Shown here piece after piece: positions 47,035 to 58,387 of a stretch of DNA of 64,000 bases. Both the position numbers and the translations under genes were made by a program. The notes beneath the pieces were generated by a model. The model searched no databases. It was not told the origin of the DNA and was given only the letters and a program-made list of their open reading frames with translations. Location: positions 163,675 through 227,674 of the forward strand of contig MU278369.1 in NCBI GenBank assembly GCA_022385755.1. The letters are read 5' to 3'. Position 1 is the stretch's first letter. Each line of letters starts with the position of its first letter. This DNA comes from Trametopsis cervina (taxonomy: Eukaryota > Basidiomycota > Agaricomycetes > Polyporales > Irpicaceae).

Positions 47035-47718
47035 CTGAACACTCTTCTCAATCGTGTTTGCTATTTCGTTGCCGCATTCATCACCTGGAGACTGAGCTAC
47101 ACGACTCATTGTGCACACAGCCCAACCAGTATCAGTACTCTTGGATGGTAGATATTCGCGTTTGCGGCACCATGCTCAGGGTACCACTGGACTTGATGGT
47201 AGCCTAGACAGAGTATCCGGTCTGACACGCCTTCCTAATAAGAAACGATCAAAACGGTTCTGAACATTGTTCGGACATGAGCACCGAAAGACTTACTTTC
47301 GATAGCCACGGAACCTCCACATTATACAGTACCGCGATCACAGCCACAAGGAGGCGCCATCTCACCGAACAGTGATTTGCTCGAATTGGCCACCTGCTGT
47401 GCAAAAGATGATTCGCTGTTTGCCTGGAATAACGGAATAACTGAGATCTTGTCACATGTGCTTTACATGATACACTGGATGGGCCACTGGCGTTCCTGCA
47501 AATATTCTGCAAGGACGAAGAGCACGAAGGGGGGCCAGACTCGAATATGGTGCCCCTTGGTTTCCAGCGCCGTCGCAATCTCGACCGATGAGTTTCTCGG
47601 CTCGTTCTTGGCCGGATCATGTATTGATCACACTTACTGCACTGATGCAGCTCGACCTGAGAGCATATGAAAATATGAGAACCGAGGCTGTCATATTGTG
47701 AGCACTGCATAATCCTTC
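47035..47718. other. Spacer between the two 7TM copies
   Basis: About 0.7 kb not shared by the two duplicated units. On the minus strand one frame near 47600-47480 reads NEPRNSSVEIATALETKGHH, faintly like a C-terminal part of fungal gamma-glutamyltranspeptidases, but no start, partner exon or catalytic motif is visible. Confidence 0.4.
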
Positions 47719-49374
47719 AGTATCCAACCGCCCAATTCCTATAAATATCAAGAGGTCTATAGCATGAGTGATGATTGGATTGCGCAGGTATTCGTGCAGC
47801 AGATGATTTACATGTCAAACTTGAGTAAGCGGGTGCTCTTTTGACTCTTGGAACCGTGAAATGTCCAGAACTTGTGCCTCGCAAGCGTCTACCTTCAGTG
47901 TGCTACGCGTCAAGGAGTTGTCGGAGATGTGCATTTCGTTTACGCGAATTTCGATCGGCTGCATTGGGTACGACTCCGTGGGCCCCCTCAGCGTGTTGTT
48001 CACCGCAAAGACTATCCCCCGTTCATGCAGAGTCGAGCTCTGGAACCGATCGATGTAGTCCAGTTGAGTGCGTTTCATACAAACCAGCACGATGATGAGT
48101 GCCGGATAGATTGCCTGATCAATAGGTCTCAGATGAGATAGATGAGAGGATAGATGAATAGTGTACCGTCAACTGTGAGATGATCTCAATAATCAGCACA
48201 ACAACAGATTGATTTCCAGCAACATAGGCGATCAGCAGAACAAGCTGGGGGTGATCTCAGCATATATTTTTAAATTTCATATGAGACTGCAAGGGGCTTA
48301 CCCAAGTAACACAATACAAGAAACCAGATTCTATGACTATCAAAAGAATACGGGCACTACGGCTGTTTGCACCGTCGATGGTTTTTCCCAATATGGAGGT
48401 TATGTCTCTCTTATAGATCCTACGGGCGATAAATGTCAGCCCCTGAAGCCGCGTCTCTACTTAATTCTTACCAGTAGCGGTACGTGATAGCACACACAGA
48501 TGTCGTGTTCGTCATAAACGTTGATGCAATGAATGCAATAGCCCACGGAGTTATCGGATTCCCCGGTAGAGCAAGGTTTCCGCCCGCCGGAGCGATGGTG
48601 AATGCGTGCCCGCAGCCCGTGCAGGCGACTGAGGACTACGTGAGCATCGCCCGGTGGTAACGGATGTGGGCGATATCGTACCAATTGAAGCGATCCAGAA
48701 GATGCCGGGGAGGCTTGTAACCTTCCAGCTGCGACTCCAAAGAGCCCATACACGCCACATTACGATGATATCCCCAATGATGCACTGCAGATAGCGAAAT
48801 CGTTGTGAGCCGATGGGATAACGAAGGGTGCGCGGGAGAGATCGTACATTGATTAGCATGAGCATGATAAATACGCCCAGTCTTGGATCTCCGAAGCGGT
48901 TGAAGACCTCCGGTGCATCGACGGCGGCATTGTGATACAGAAACTGGTCGAAATCATAGCTCATGTCGATAGCGAGATGAATAGTGCTGATGCTGAACAT
49001 GAGAAATAGCAAGAGACTCAAAATGATTGATTTTTGGTCCCTTCGTTCTTTCTTCCTAGAACATCACATTATATTCGAGCTCAGGGACGGATGATGATGA
49101 AGAATAAGAGAAAGTAATATTCACAGAATGAGGTAGAATGTCTGTCCAACGAGCGCTGTGTAGATACCTGTAATCGAAACCGGCATGAACATATGCATGA
49201 GATGTTGCAGTGTGGAAGAACTTACCAAACATGACTCCCTCCAAGACAAGCGCGATGAGCTGCTCTCTGGCCAGAGACGACATCTTTCTATGAAGGCAAC
49301 GAGTTCACCCCTCAGTCTTGGCGAGTTGGAATGGAGCGAGCACTCCGCCGATTCTAGAGACTTCAGTTATAACC
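47719..49374. repeat. Tandem segmental duplication, copy 2 (7TM gene with flanks)
   Basis: Second unit of the duplication, containing the other 7TM gene with matching promoter (GGTTATAAC, TCTCTAGA and GAAAGATG at the start codon) and 3' flank (ATTTACATGTCAAAC, GAGTAAGCGGGTGCTC). Confidence 0.8.
47815..49283 (-). CDS. Seven-helix membrane protein, tandem paralogue 2
   Basis: Begins MSSLAREQLIALVLEGVMFG at 49283, splices to IYTALVGQTFYLIL and then KKERRDQKSIILSLLLFLMF. Further exons give DPRLGVFIMLMLIN, CIIGDIIVMWRVWALWSRSW, a helix with ITPWAIAFIASTFMTNTTSV, and a hydrophilic tail ending ISRFQESKEHPLTQV (stop at 47815). The exon pattern equals that of paralogue 1. The tail, FDRFQ/DYIDRFQSSTLHERGI, is strongly conserved between the two copies, suggesting selection on the cytosolic end. 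Family membership as above; function unknown. Confidence 0.7.
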
Positions 49375-50443
49375 CTCGGGTCCTCTTCACAATCATGGTT
49401 GCCAGTTCGCTGCAACAATGATCGAGTTCCGCACCCGAAGACTGGATATTACAACTCGTGGTGGGCACAGTACAGACCGACTATCACCTCTTTCGGGTGG
49501 TCAACGGAAGGGTAGAAGTGTATGAAAGATAGCACTGCTTCCCTTGGATTGAGCTTGTGTGGCTGCCCGGGTCAAACCATAACACGTTATAATTAGTGGC
49601 GACGAACGTTCGTGCTCGTATGCAATGTATGGCCATGAGAGCTGAAGTTCGAATGATCGAATGTTATTTGCGGATACGGTTGTGTCGGGATTTCATAATC
49701 AGGTTACCCGTTTTCGTTGGCGGCCGAATAAAGAGTGTCCGGGAAATGACCCCTTCCTATCGGTAACTGTTATGAACGTTGACCAACATGAGTTGCGAAA
49801 GACTTACGCTCAATGTCCGGGAACCACCACGCCGGCCTCTAAAGCTTCAGAAACCTTATACACTCCAATAGATAGGGACAGATGCGCTACACAGCAGCCG
49901 TGATCTGGTATGCGCAACTTTGCGGACAGATTCAGCCGCATGCAGCGTCCAGCATTCGCACGTAAGAATAGCTAGTTAACATAGATAAGCCCTGTGAAGG
50001 ATGGGTAGAATGAACTGTCATGGACGTCTTCGCACAGTCCGATGCACGAGGAAGCCAAACTGACAGACGGTGAGTGAGAGCAGCGTCAGAGAGCGCTGAG
50101 CAGTCGTACCTCATTTATTCCACTTCCATTTCTTCATACCGAATATCAAAACGGGTTGTGCGACTAAGCAACATCCAAAGAATGCTCATAGTGGAGGCTA
50201 GTCATCCTACGCAATGAATAGGAATATCTTCATTAGGTTTCGTGTCTGTACAAACAATATCAACGTCGACTGGGTGCATGATAACGTTCTGACCGGTCAG
50301 AAGCAATGCTGAAACAACAAGTTTTGTAGAGTGCAGAAGAAAGTTCGATGCTGAGCCGCTTTGACTGAAGGTGTTTGATGGTACATGCGCTTGATTCTTC
50401 GTCCGTGGGAAGGATATCTTTCCTTCCTATAGCATGGTGTAAC
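49375..50443. other. Intergenic; no supported gene
   Basis: About 1.07 kb. Only short open frames are seen. Part of 50260-50443 may belong to the 3' end of the next gene if its last intron is real. Confidence 0.4.
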
Positions 50444-52118
50444 TCACTCAACACCGCCGATACTCACACTACTAAGAGTAACAGCGTCCTCGTGCTTCGT
50501 CATATCAAATCCGCGTGCCCAGTCCGGACGACCTCCTACACGGCCAGAAGAAGCACTATCTGACCGTCGCAGACCGAACGCGGGAAGCGGCGGGAAGGAC
50601 ATGCTATTTGAGCGCGATCTGCGTAGCCAGGCATCACAATTCAGTTGCGAGCAGATGGTCAAAGCGGTGGTGCACTTACCCGTTTCGCAGTGTCGGAGCA
50701 TTTGACAAATGCGCAAAGTTACTTGGAAACAGCGGATGGCCTGGTCCACGCTCGTTCAAAGCATCATACGCAAGATCATGGGAGCTGTCACTAAGACGAT
50801 GCGGGCTGGGAGAGGCCCCTGCGGCAAGCAAATTGGGAGAGACGCCGGATACGGTGGAGCTTGTTGATATTCTAAGACCTTGTATGGCTGTGTCCGCGTT
50901 GTTGGCATTGCCCGCCGACTCGTAGCCATCTGCTTGCTCTTCTTCGTCTTCTTCACGTAGCTCGTGCAAAGAAGTCATATTTTCACCAGTAGTTGGGTCG
51001 ACAGCGGACGGCGGTGGAGGGGCGGTGGCTCTGACCGGCTCGATAGACAACTCAAGTTCGGATGTGACGGGAGAAGGTGGTGCGTTGCTGTTGTGAGAAA
51101 CAGCGGGTGAATCAGGTTCAAACACATCCCCGTCAAGCATTTGGCTAGTGAGACCAGAGCCGCGGTGAACGGGTATAGATGGGGGGCCTGGCAGACCGAG
51201 ATAGGCGGCAAGGGGATCCTCGATAGAGTCGTCGGTATCAAGCTCCGGAGGGATACCCAGTGCACCTTTGATGCGCTCCCAGATGAGTTCCGATCGCGGG
51301 AGGATACAGTGCCGCGCCTTGCGAGCCCAAGTAGCGTCATCGACATCCTCGCGTTTCGCTCGCTTGAGCCATGCTTCCAGCTCGGCATATGTCCATATAT
51401 GCGCGTCGTCTTCGGGGGTGGGAGTACGGGTATCTTCGGTTGCGCTTGCACGAGCTTCTGGGGGGAAAGCATGGGACAAAAGAGCGAGAAGTTTCGAGGA
51501 CGGTGGGATAGACAGAAGGGAGGTCACTTCGCCCGGACGGTCAATGAACGGAAGGTATACATCATCGGGCAAGGCTGCAAAAGACACAGGGGCCGGGCCA
51601 GGTAAAGGGGATGATGGACCAGCGGGACGAGGATTGCACGACGAGCGAGCGAGCTCGACCACTTTCTCGGGAGATAATTTCGTATGTGTCGGGATAGATG
51701 CGCTCCGGGAAAGTGCCGGCCCGGCTCCACCTCCAAGACCAGGAGAAGCGGGACGCATACGGGGGGAACTGCCTGGGCTACCAGGACGGCCGTCACGATC
51801 ACGAGTAATTGGAGTGAAAGAGGTGAACGCGAAACTGAGCCGCCCCGACTCTCCTTTGCTGGACGTCGAGCTGACAGAGGTATTGCTTCCATGGCGTCGA
51901 TGATTCCTCCCCTCTTGCTGCTCTACTTGTTGCGGTACACGGACAATTGTCAGCCTGCTGCTTGAAGACCGTGTGGGGTTCATGTTGACCGACGCATGTG
52001 TGCCCCAGGGGTCGGAAGCCGAGATCGATCCGCGCCTGCTCGAAAGTCTCTTTGAAAGCGAGGGGCTCAATGAGGGGCTTTGGGAGGGCGAGACCTCAGC
52101 ACTATTCGTCGCACTCAT
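50444..52118 (-). CDS. Unrecognised Ser/Pro-rich protein (about 530 residues)
   Basis: Exon 1 runs from the ATG at 52118 (MSATNSAEVSPSQSPSLSPS) to about 50732, and joins after a GTAAGT...CGCAG intron to an exon reading GSRSNSMSFPPLPAFGLRRS. The protein is rich in serine, proline and glycine, with one better ordered block (HIWTYAELEAWLKRAKREDV, then ATWARKARHCILPRSELIWE, about residues 240-300). No family is recognised. The given 3' end is the first in-frame stop; a GTGAGT at 50469-50464 may instead start another intron leading into 50370 or below. Probably a disordered cytosolic or nuclear adaptor, but this is inference. Confidence 0.62.
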
Positions 52119-52999
52119 CGCAAGACTGGAAATATATAACCATCAGCATCACAGGATCGTCAACGATATAAACAAACGTACGACGGTCTCGACTGGGAGC
52201 TGGATGGAAATGAAGAACGGCTCTGTCGCGATCTGTGCAAAAAGTCCATGTTAGCAAGGGTAAACGGGCGAGGGAAAGAGTAGGATCCCTCACCACCGTG
52301 ACGAAGCCTCTTGATCGCTTTGGGGACTGGGAGAGGAAGCAATCGTCGCAGGGCACCTGAGCTCTACGGTTCGTTCCGACTATACACTTCTGTGTCACCT
52401 ATTGAATTACAGATTGATCTGAAATAGTCGTGGCCTTGTGACCAAGCGTCCAGCTATTCAATCTGGTGTGAACTTGCGGTAGCTTCGACCAGACTCGAAA
52501 GAACTGAGATGCGAGACCTGCGTTTGCGCGCGAGGAGCAATAGTGATTCAGATGAAGCCTTCGCTTAGTCTCTCTGCTATGCGCGAGACGCGTCCGTCGT
52601 AGTGGTCGGTAAAGAAGAGTGCGTTGAGGCTGTAGTCCAGAACATGGCGATTACTCCCTATTTAGACGCGCATGAATACGTCAATGTTTGGTCACAAAAG
52701 GAAACTCAATACACTGGCGCTCAACAGATCGCGCAGTCTAACTGATTTGTCTAGTGAATAAGCTTTCCTGTAACATAAAATGGGGATAGTCCTTGCGAGC
52801 TCTTGTGAGGCCTTAATTCTACCATAGAAGAAGGCATTTCGGAATTGTAAGCTCTCGTTTGTGCTCTACACCGGCCACGACACTGGGTTTACAATTCGGC
52901 TTAGTCATCATCAATACGTACATATTGACACGCAGTGGGGGTTCACATACTTAAGTCTAACATTCGCAAGGCACTGTACCGTCTTGACTCGGATTCGAT
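52119..52999. other. Divergent upstream region; no supported gene
   Basis: About 0.9 kb between the Ser/Pro-rich gene and the RED gene. No TATA element with convincing spacing and no repeat seen. Confidence 0.45.
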
Positions 53000-54514
53000 A
53001 TGGATCAGGTAGCGTAATCGCTTTTATACTAATACAACGGAATTGACACTCCAACTTTCTAGGATTCCTTCCGAAAACTCCTCCAGACACCGGGTTCCCG
53101 CTCAGCCACCGCTGGGAAGACATATAACTCGAAGAGCGCATCTTCCGCACCGGCCGCGAAGAAATCAAAGACGTAAAGTATCAAGTCTTCATTGTATACG
53201 CCTGGATGTACTGATGTTCGTGTTGTGCTAGAAAGAAAGCTGACCCGGCACAACCTGCCTTCAAACCGCGCGCAGTGACAAAAGACCAATACAGGGATCG
53301 TGCTTTGGAAAGAAGACATGGAGTTGCGGGGGACTATGCCCAGGTTGAGGCCTTAGCGGAGGACTTTGAGAGAAGAAACGCGGATCAGGACCGTGAAAAG
53401 GTGCGCTTTCACTCAAATACGATCATCACATGCGGGTTGAAGCCATAACGCGCATTGTAGCTGGAAGAACAGAGAAGGTATCTAGGCGGAGATAGCGAAC
53501 ACACTGTTCTTGTCAAAGGTCTCGACTTTGCGTTACTGGAGCAAAATAAAGCGAAGGCAGCCGCGGCGACTGAAGACGATGACACACTTGAACAGGCGTT
53601 CATTGAGGGCTCATCAACGCTACCCAAGAAACGCACACGAGAGGACATCGTTGCTTCATTGAAAAACAAACGATCGAAAGGTAGCGGCGGTCCAGTAGAG
53701 GGCAAAGACCCGACCTCCGATGCAGCAGCATTGGAGGAGGCCAAGAAGGCGGGGAAGTTTAAGCCGATTGGGTTCAAGCCTATTGGTGGTTCGGAGGGGA
53801 AGGGAAAGAAGAAGGTGGTTAAGAAGGTGAAAGGTGCAAAGAGTGCAGCGAAGAACGCTCCGAAGGACTTAGGTGATGATACTTCCGGGGAGCGCAAGAA
53901 CGAGGAACCTCCGCCAGCTGCAACAGCAGAGGTGGGCGCCGCATCCACGAAGCCCCCTCCACCGGAACCTGAGCCTGTGGACGAAGACTTTGATATATTT
54001 GCTGGAGCAGGGGAATATACGGGGCTGGACCTAAGTGACGATGAGGATGGCGAGAAGAGCGACAACGAGCCCGGCGCAGTCAACGAAGAGACTGCACCGG
54101 AGGTCCCCGACTCGGTGCCCAAGCGCAAATGGTTTGACACAGAGGAACCGCACGCGCCTACAGACACTATTGAGAAATCTACGTCACGGAATGCCAGCGT
54201 AGCTCCTCCGACAATCCCTGCTGAAATAGAAGATGGCGAAGAGCCAGAAGAGGAGCCTCCTGCCCGACTTGCACCATTAGCATCGACTGCAGTACCTTCC
54301 ATCAGAGAGCTACTGGCGGCGGACGATGAAGAAGCAAAGCAGGAGAAGCGCAGAGCTAAAAAGGAGAAGAAGAAGGGGCAACTGTCCACTGCTGGGAAAG
54401 TAGACAGGGATTATCAACGGTACGCTGGCTTTAGACCTGGCACGAATGAAATGCTGACTAGACTCCCGCAGATTGAAAGCCTATACGGAGAAGAAGAGTG
54501 GTGGCCCGTCTTAG
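53000..54514 (+). CDS. IK: Spliceosomal protein RED/IK (SMU-2 family)
   Basis: RED joins the spliceosomal B complex with SMU1 and is needed for activation on short introns in animals. Five exons (53000-53008, 53063-53172, 53232-53400, 53461-54419, 54472-54514) close in frame to 429 residues. The first coding exon is just ATGGATCAG. The RED N-terminal domain is clear: DSFRKLLQTP, QYRDRALERRHGVAGDY, then YLGGDSEHTVLVKGLDFALL. The middle is Lys/Glu-rich with a FKPIGFKPIGG repeat and an acidic DLSDDEDGEK stretch. The C-terminus DRDYQRLKAYTEKKSGGPS is restored only by removing the last intron (54420-54471). Confidence 0.9.
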
Positions 54515-55567
54515 TTGTATGTTTCCATACACAATCTACTCAGCTCATTACAATCGATGATATCATACATAGCGGGAGAGGATTATGTGCACAGATGTCC
54601 GATTTTGAAAACGTTCTATGACTTCTCGCTAGGTACTAGACCGGCACGTCGTGCGAAGTTTGCAAAGGATAGTCGAGGATCTATTTCGTCCAGTGGACTG
54701 AAGACGTCGCGCGATATAAGAATTAGTCGATGACGCCAACTCTGTAGCCGCGAGCAAACGCACCGTTTCTTCATCTCACTCCTCCATGTAATCTCCCTCA
54801 GTTCTGGAGACCGTACAGCAGCCGCTATCACTCCTATTACCATTGCAACGAGTGTCTCCGCAACGATCTGCGAGGGCGTACGATAGTCCGTCAGCCACTG
54901 TCAAGCACATCAAAACGAGGCTCGGACGTACGTCAAGAGGTAATGATCCCTCAGGTCTGCCCGCAGCCTTCAGCAATGAGAAGTCTATCACAGTGAAACA
55001 TCAGATACTTCGAAGCAGAGATATCTACCCGTGAGCATGCTACACACGTTCATAGGTCGAGAAGGCAGCTACAAGCCAGTGTCCAGTATTCGCGGTCAGC
55101 TACATGTTAGACAGAGAGTCTGACCGCTTCGCTCACCGTGAAGCAGAAGCACGAACGCAATAGTCAGTAGTGCGTTTCCGAACATCTTGGACTTTCGAGG
55201 GAGATGTTGTGATGGGTCAGTCAAGCAAGCGTGAAGCGGCAAGGGATTTGACGTTGAGCGCTTGCAGACATTCATTTCAAGCGCATCCTCATTCGAAATT
55301 CCGTCCGCGATATCGCACTTCTGCACGATACAGAAGCCTTGTTCTGCACATATGTTTGAGATGAGCCAGCTTGTCTAGTCCGCCAAGCATACGGTCTGTA
55401 ACCCCGTTGAAAAGAATAGAATATGGTATTACTGTCATAGCAACAATAACGTTTCCCACGACTACAAAGCCGCCTTAGGCTCTAGCCGGTCCAATCACGC
55501 TCGCAGCACATGGGCGCCAACGTATTCTGACCGAACCACCACTGCCCTATATAATTACCCCGCACAG
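54515..55567. other. Intergenic; no supported gene
   Basis: About 1.05 kb between tandem plus-strand genes. Short open frames at 54776-54991 and 55096-55364 show no domain. Confidence 0.45.
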
Positions 55568-56116
55568 ATGCTCTTCTGGCTGTCCGTCTTCGCTCTGTCG
55601 GCATTACTGGTAATGCGTGAGTATCCCTCAGGTCTACTTCATCCTTCATAAGCTGACGAAACGATCTCTAGTGACGTTTCGGTACCGCGCTACGCTCATC
55701 TCCCATGTCCCCAACCCGGTGAAGTCTTTCTTCCCGAGGCTGAGCCACTACACTCCCTTGTCGACCTTCGAGGCGCAGGCGAACGCAGGTCTCACCTCTG
55801 AGTCGTTCGATATCGAGGCAAACATCAGGGACGGGGACTCTCGGGCTGGTCTGGACGAGCGCAGCACACAGGAGGTGTTAGACATTATGCGGAGGGAACG
55901 GGTCAAGTGAGTAATCGCAAGATAGTCATGCGATGCACAGGATTCTTACTCTCCCTGTCAGTTTTGACCAGGCCAGGCTGATTCGTCAGAATCAAATCTT
56001 TGCCGCTAACGGTATCGGCCCTAACGGTGCGCTGCCTCTCTCCCCTTTGGTTTCATCGTGCTCATCGAACTCTGTTAGGCATGCCTCTTGACTCCAAGGC
56101 CATCACCCACCTGTAA
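55568..56116 (+). CDS. DUF2015 / UPF0357 family small protein
   Basis: Four exons (55568-55616, 55672-55906, 55962-56026, 56079-56116) close in frame to 128 residues. The N-terminus is a single hydrophobic helix (MLFWLSVFALSALLVMLTFR), then a linker. The conserved block reads GDSRAGLDE, EVLDIMRRERVNFDQARLI and ANGIGPNGMPLDSKAI. This block matches fungal DUF2015 (yeast YCL012C type), a family of unknown function with a single membrane anchor. A TATATAA lies at 55548-55554, unusually close to the ATG. Confidence 0.82.
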
Positions 56117-56667
56117 TTTGTGTGCACTACCTGTGTTCTGTACTATCATTGTTGTTCAAGCTGTATCCCTTCTCTGGCGTTCAAGCGTGCTGTCACTCCC
56201 TCATTTCCATTTCCTCCCCATGTTGCCTCTTACTCCCTTGGATCTTGGTTGACTTTCCCAAACAGACTCATCTAGTGCTCTTTGAAGCTATGCTCTTGTA
56301 TCGGTCGTTCACCATATCAAGAATCCTAATTCATACAACCCGTATGGCTCTCTGGTTTTTCATGTGCTGGCCTTGTGTTTACGAGAAAGGTTCGTACCCG
56401 CCATAAGATACTGGAGTCGAATTTCGAGGGTGTATCGCTATTGCCGTTGCGGTCCACCCAGTCACAGGTAAATGCTGACTTTGTGCCACCTCGCGACGAC
56501 GGGCGGACGATGCGGTAGGCGAACCGCCGAGTTGTTGGCTCCCACGTGGCTCGACCCCCGACGGCTCACTTTGGAAGCGCAAGTTATGACATGCAGACCA
56601 CCCAAATATACGGCTTGCTCCCAACGACATTGATCCCCTGCTGCATTGCAGGTAGTCACTGCTAGAG
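56117..56667. other. Intergenic; no supported gene
   Basis: 3' flank of the DUF2015 gene and upstream region of the F-box gene. Nothing else recognised. Confidence 0.45.
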
Positions 56668-58000
56668 ATGCCCAGCAATCTTCTTGGCCGTCTCAGCAGA
56701 CGCCATTCACTTCAGCGACACGAGGAAGCCCGGGTAAGTCCTCTCGTCTATAACATATATGAAGCTGCAATGATAAACTATATGCACTGTAGCTTATTCC
56801 GCCCGAGGTTGTCGACCATATTGTCAAGCTAATTCTCGACAATCAATGCTCGGACTTTTCAGCAGTTGCATCTTTCTCGCTCGCATGCCATTCGTTTCGC
56901 CAAATCGCTTTTCGTCGTTTCTTCTCAGTATTATTCGTGACCACTAAGCTTCAATGGTCCCAGTTATGCCAGATACCCGGGATGTATGGCTGGGTCAGGT
57001 CAGTCATCTTTGGCTTGCCTCTTGGTATTAACGCGCATATATGCACAATTTGTAGAACGTTAGATGCTACGACAACTGCCTTAAGTGCACACCCGCAGAT
57101 CCTACGACACTTCACTCGCCTTACCTCTGTTAAAATCGACTTCTCTACGGAAGGGCTTCATACGCATGAGGGATACACCAAGCTCCTTCTGTCGAATTTA
57201 CCTGCCAGTGTACAATATCTCATGACACCAACTTCAAAGGCCAAGAAAATGGCTGTACCACAGATCACTTCTCTCGAGTTCTCTTTCCTTCCTTCAATTA
57301 CGCCTCACCTTCTATCAGACATTACGGTCTACTGTCCCAACTTAGAATCGCTGGCTCTGAGGTGTACGGACCGCTTGCGTGCAGATTGCTGTTGGACGTG
57401 CTACGAAGACAGCGCGAGCTGTACGGTCCATTCACCTCTACCTGACGTTATCTGTGACTTTGGAGACCTGACGGTATGCGATATCGTTTTCACCGCGTTC
57501 ACTCCATATTATGTCTGTCAGCTCACTATATGCACTCCCAGCGCGCATATGGCGAGGTATTGTCGGCTCTCGGGCCTTCTCTGAGACGCCTTCACCTCGG
57601 AGTATATCTATCCTCCGTCGATATATTCTACGATCACGTAGACCATGCGTCCACAGTCGCATCGTTCCCCTCTTCTCCACCCGAGCCCTTCGCTTTTCTG
57701 GACCGAAGACCGTTTCCTCCTAGCGAATGCTCCGAATGCCAAGCCGCAGGATACCTGGTGGAGGAAGTAAGGGCGACTGAAATGGTGGCAAGTGCACAGA
57801 TGAAGGTGTGGCTCCCTCGTCTGGAGAGTATGTGCTGGAGCACCTGGTTCTCGAAAACAGGGGATGGTGAGTGTCCGTGCGCACTTGAGAATGATCATGG
57901 GGATACTGGACAAGAAGAGACGGCTAGTTTGTGGCTGAGATGGGGCGGTAAAGAAACTACTGGAGAGAGTGATGTCCAAGTGAAGAGGACACATTGGTGA
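56668..58000 (+). CDS. F-box-like protein with degenerate leucine-rich C-terminus
   Basis: Exon 1 (56668-56733) gives MPSNLLGRLSRRHSLQRHEE. The next exon opens with an F-box-like segment (LIPPEVVDHIVKLILDNQ, then FSLACHSFRQIAFRRFFSVL), the expected Skp1-binding helix pattern. Further exons contain hydrophobic repeats (LTSVKIDFS, ITSLEFSFLPSITPHLL, CPNLESLALRC, LGPSLRRLHLGVYL), as in basidiomycete F-box proteins with irregular leucine-rich repeats. A cysteine-rich piece (CCWTCYEDSASC) interrupts. The stop at 58000 follows DVQVKRTHW. Such genes are numerous and variable in Agaricomycetes; the substrate is unknown. Introns near 56998-57057 and 57475-57542 are inferred from frame changes. Confidence 0.68.
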
Positions 58001-58387
58001 TGGCTATCAAGGTCGTGGGCTCTGGACAAGGTACCATTTGTTTTTCTGCTGTGCTATTTAGACTCGCGCTTCAGGGCATGTTGTGACTGACTTGTAATTC
58101 CGCTCTGCTGTACCTTGTAATAAAACGTGTTGTATGTAACTTATGACAAAGATGATGGACAAAACGCCTAAATTGCGGACGTAACGGATAGCACCATCAT
58201 AAACGTGGTTGCGCCACAACGCCAGCGCCAACGTGAATGCCCACTGTCCGTAATAGAGATGTCATTATTGATTCGGTTCGGTAAGCATAAAATACAATGC
58301 AACGCATAGAGAGAAAGAAGGATAATTTATATAATACACTATTAGGCATAATTTCTGGCCTTCGTCATTTCATAAGCTGGGAACATA
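58001..58387. other. Convergent intergenic interval
   Basis: About 390 bases between 3' ends, AT-rich in its second half. No element recognised. Confidence 0.45.

Noticed and set aside
51268..51903. 211-codon plus-strand frame
   Set aside because: Antisense to the Ser/Pro-rich gene at 50.4-52.1 kb and lacking any domain.
53409..54389. 326-codon minus-strand frame, serine-rich
   Set aside because: Antisense shadow of the large RED exon, whose sense frame has clear family motifs.
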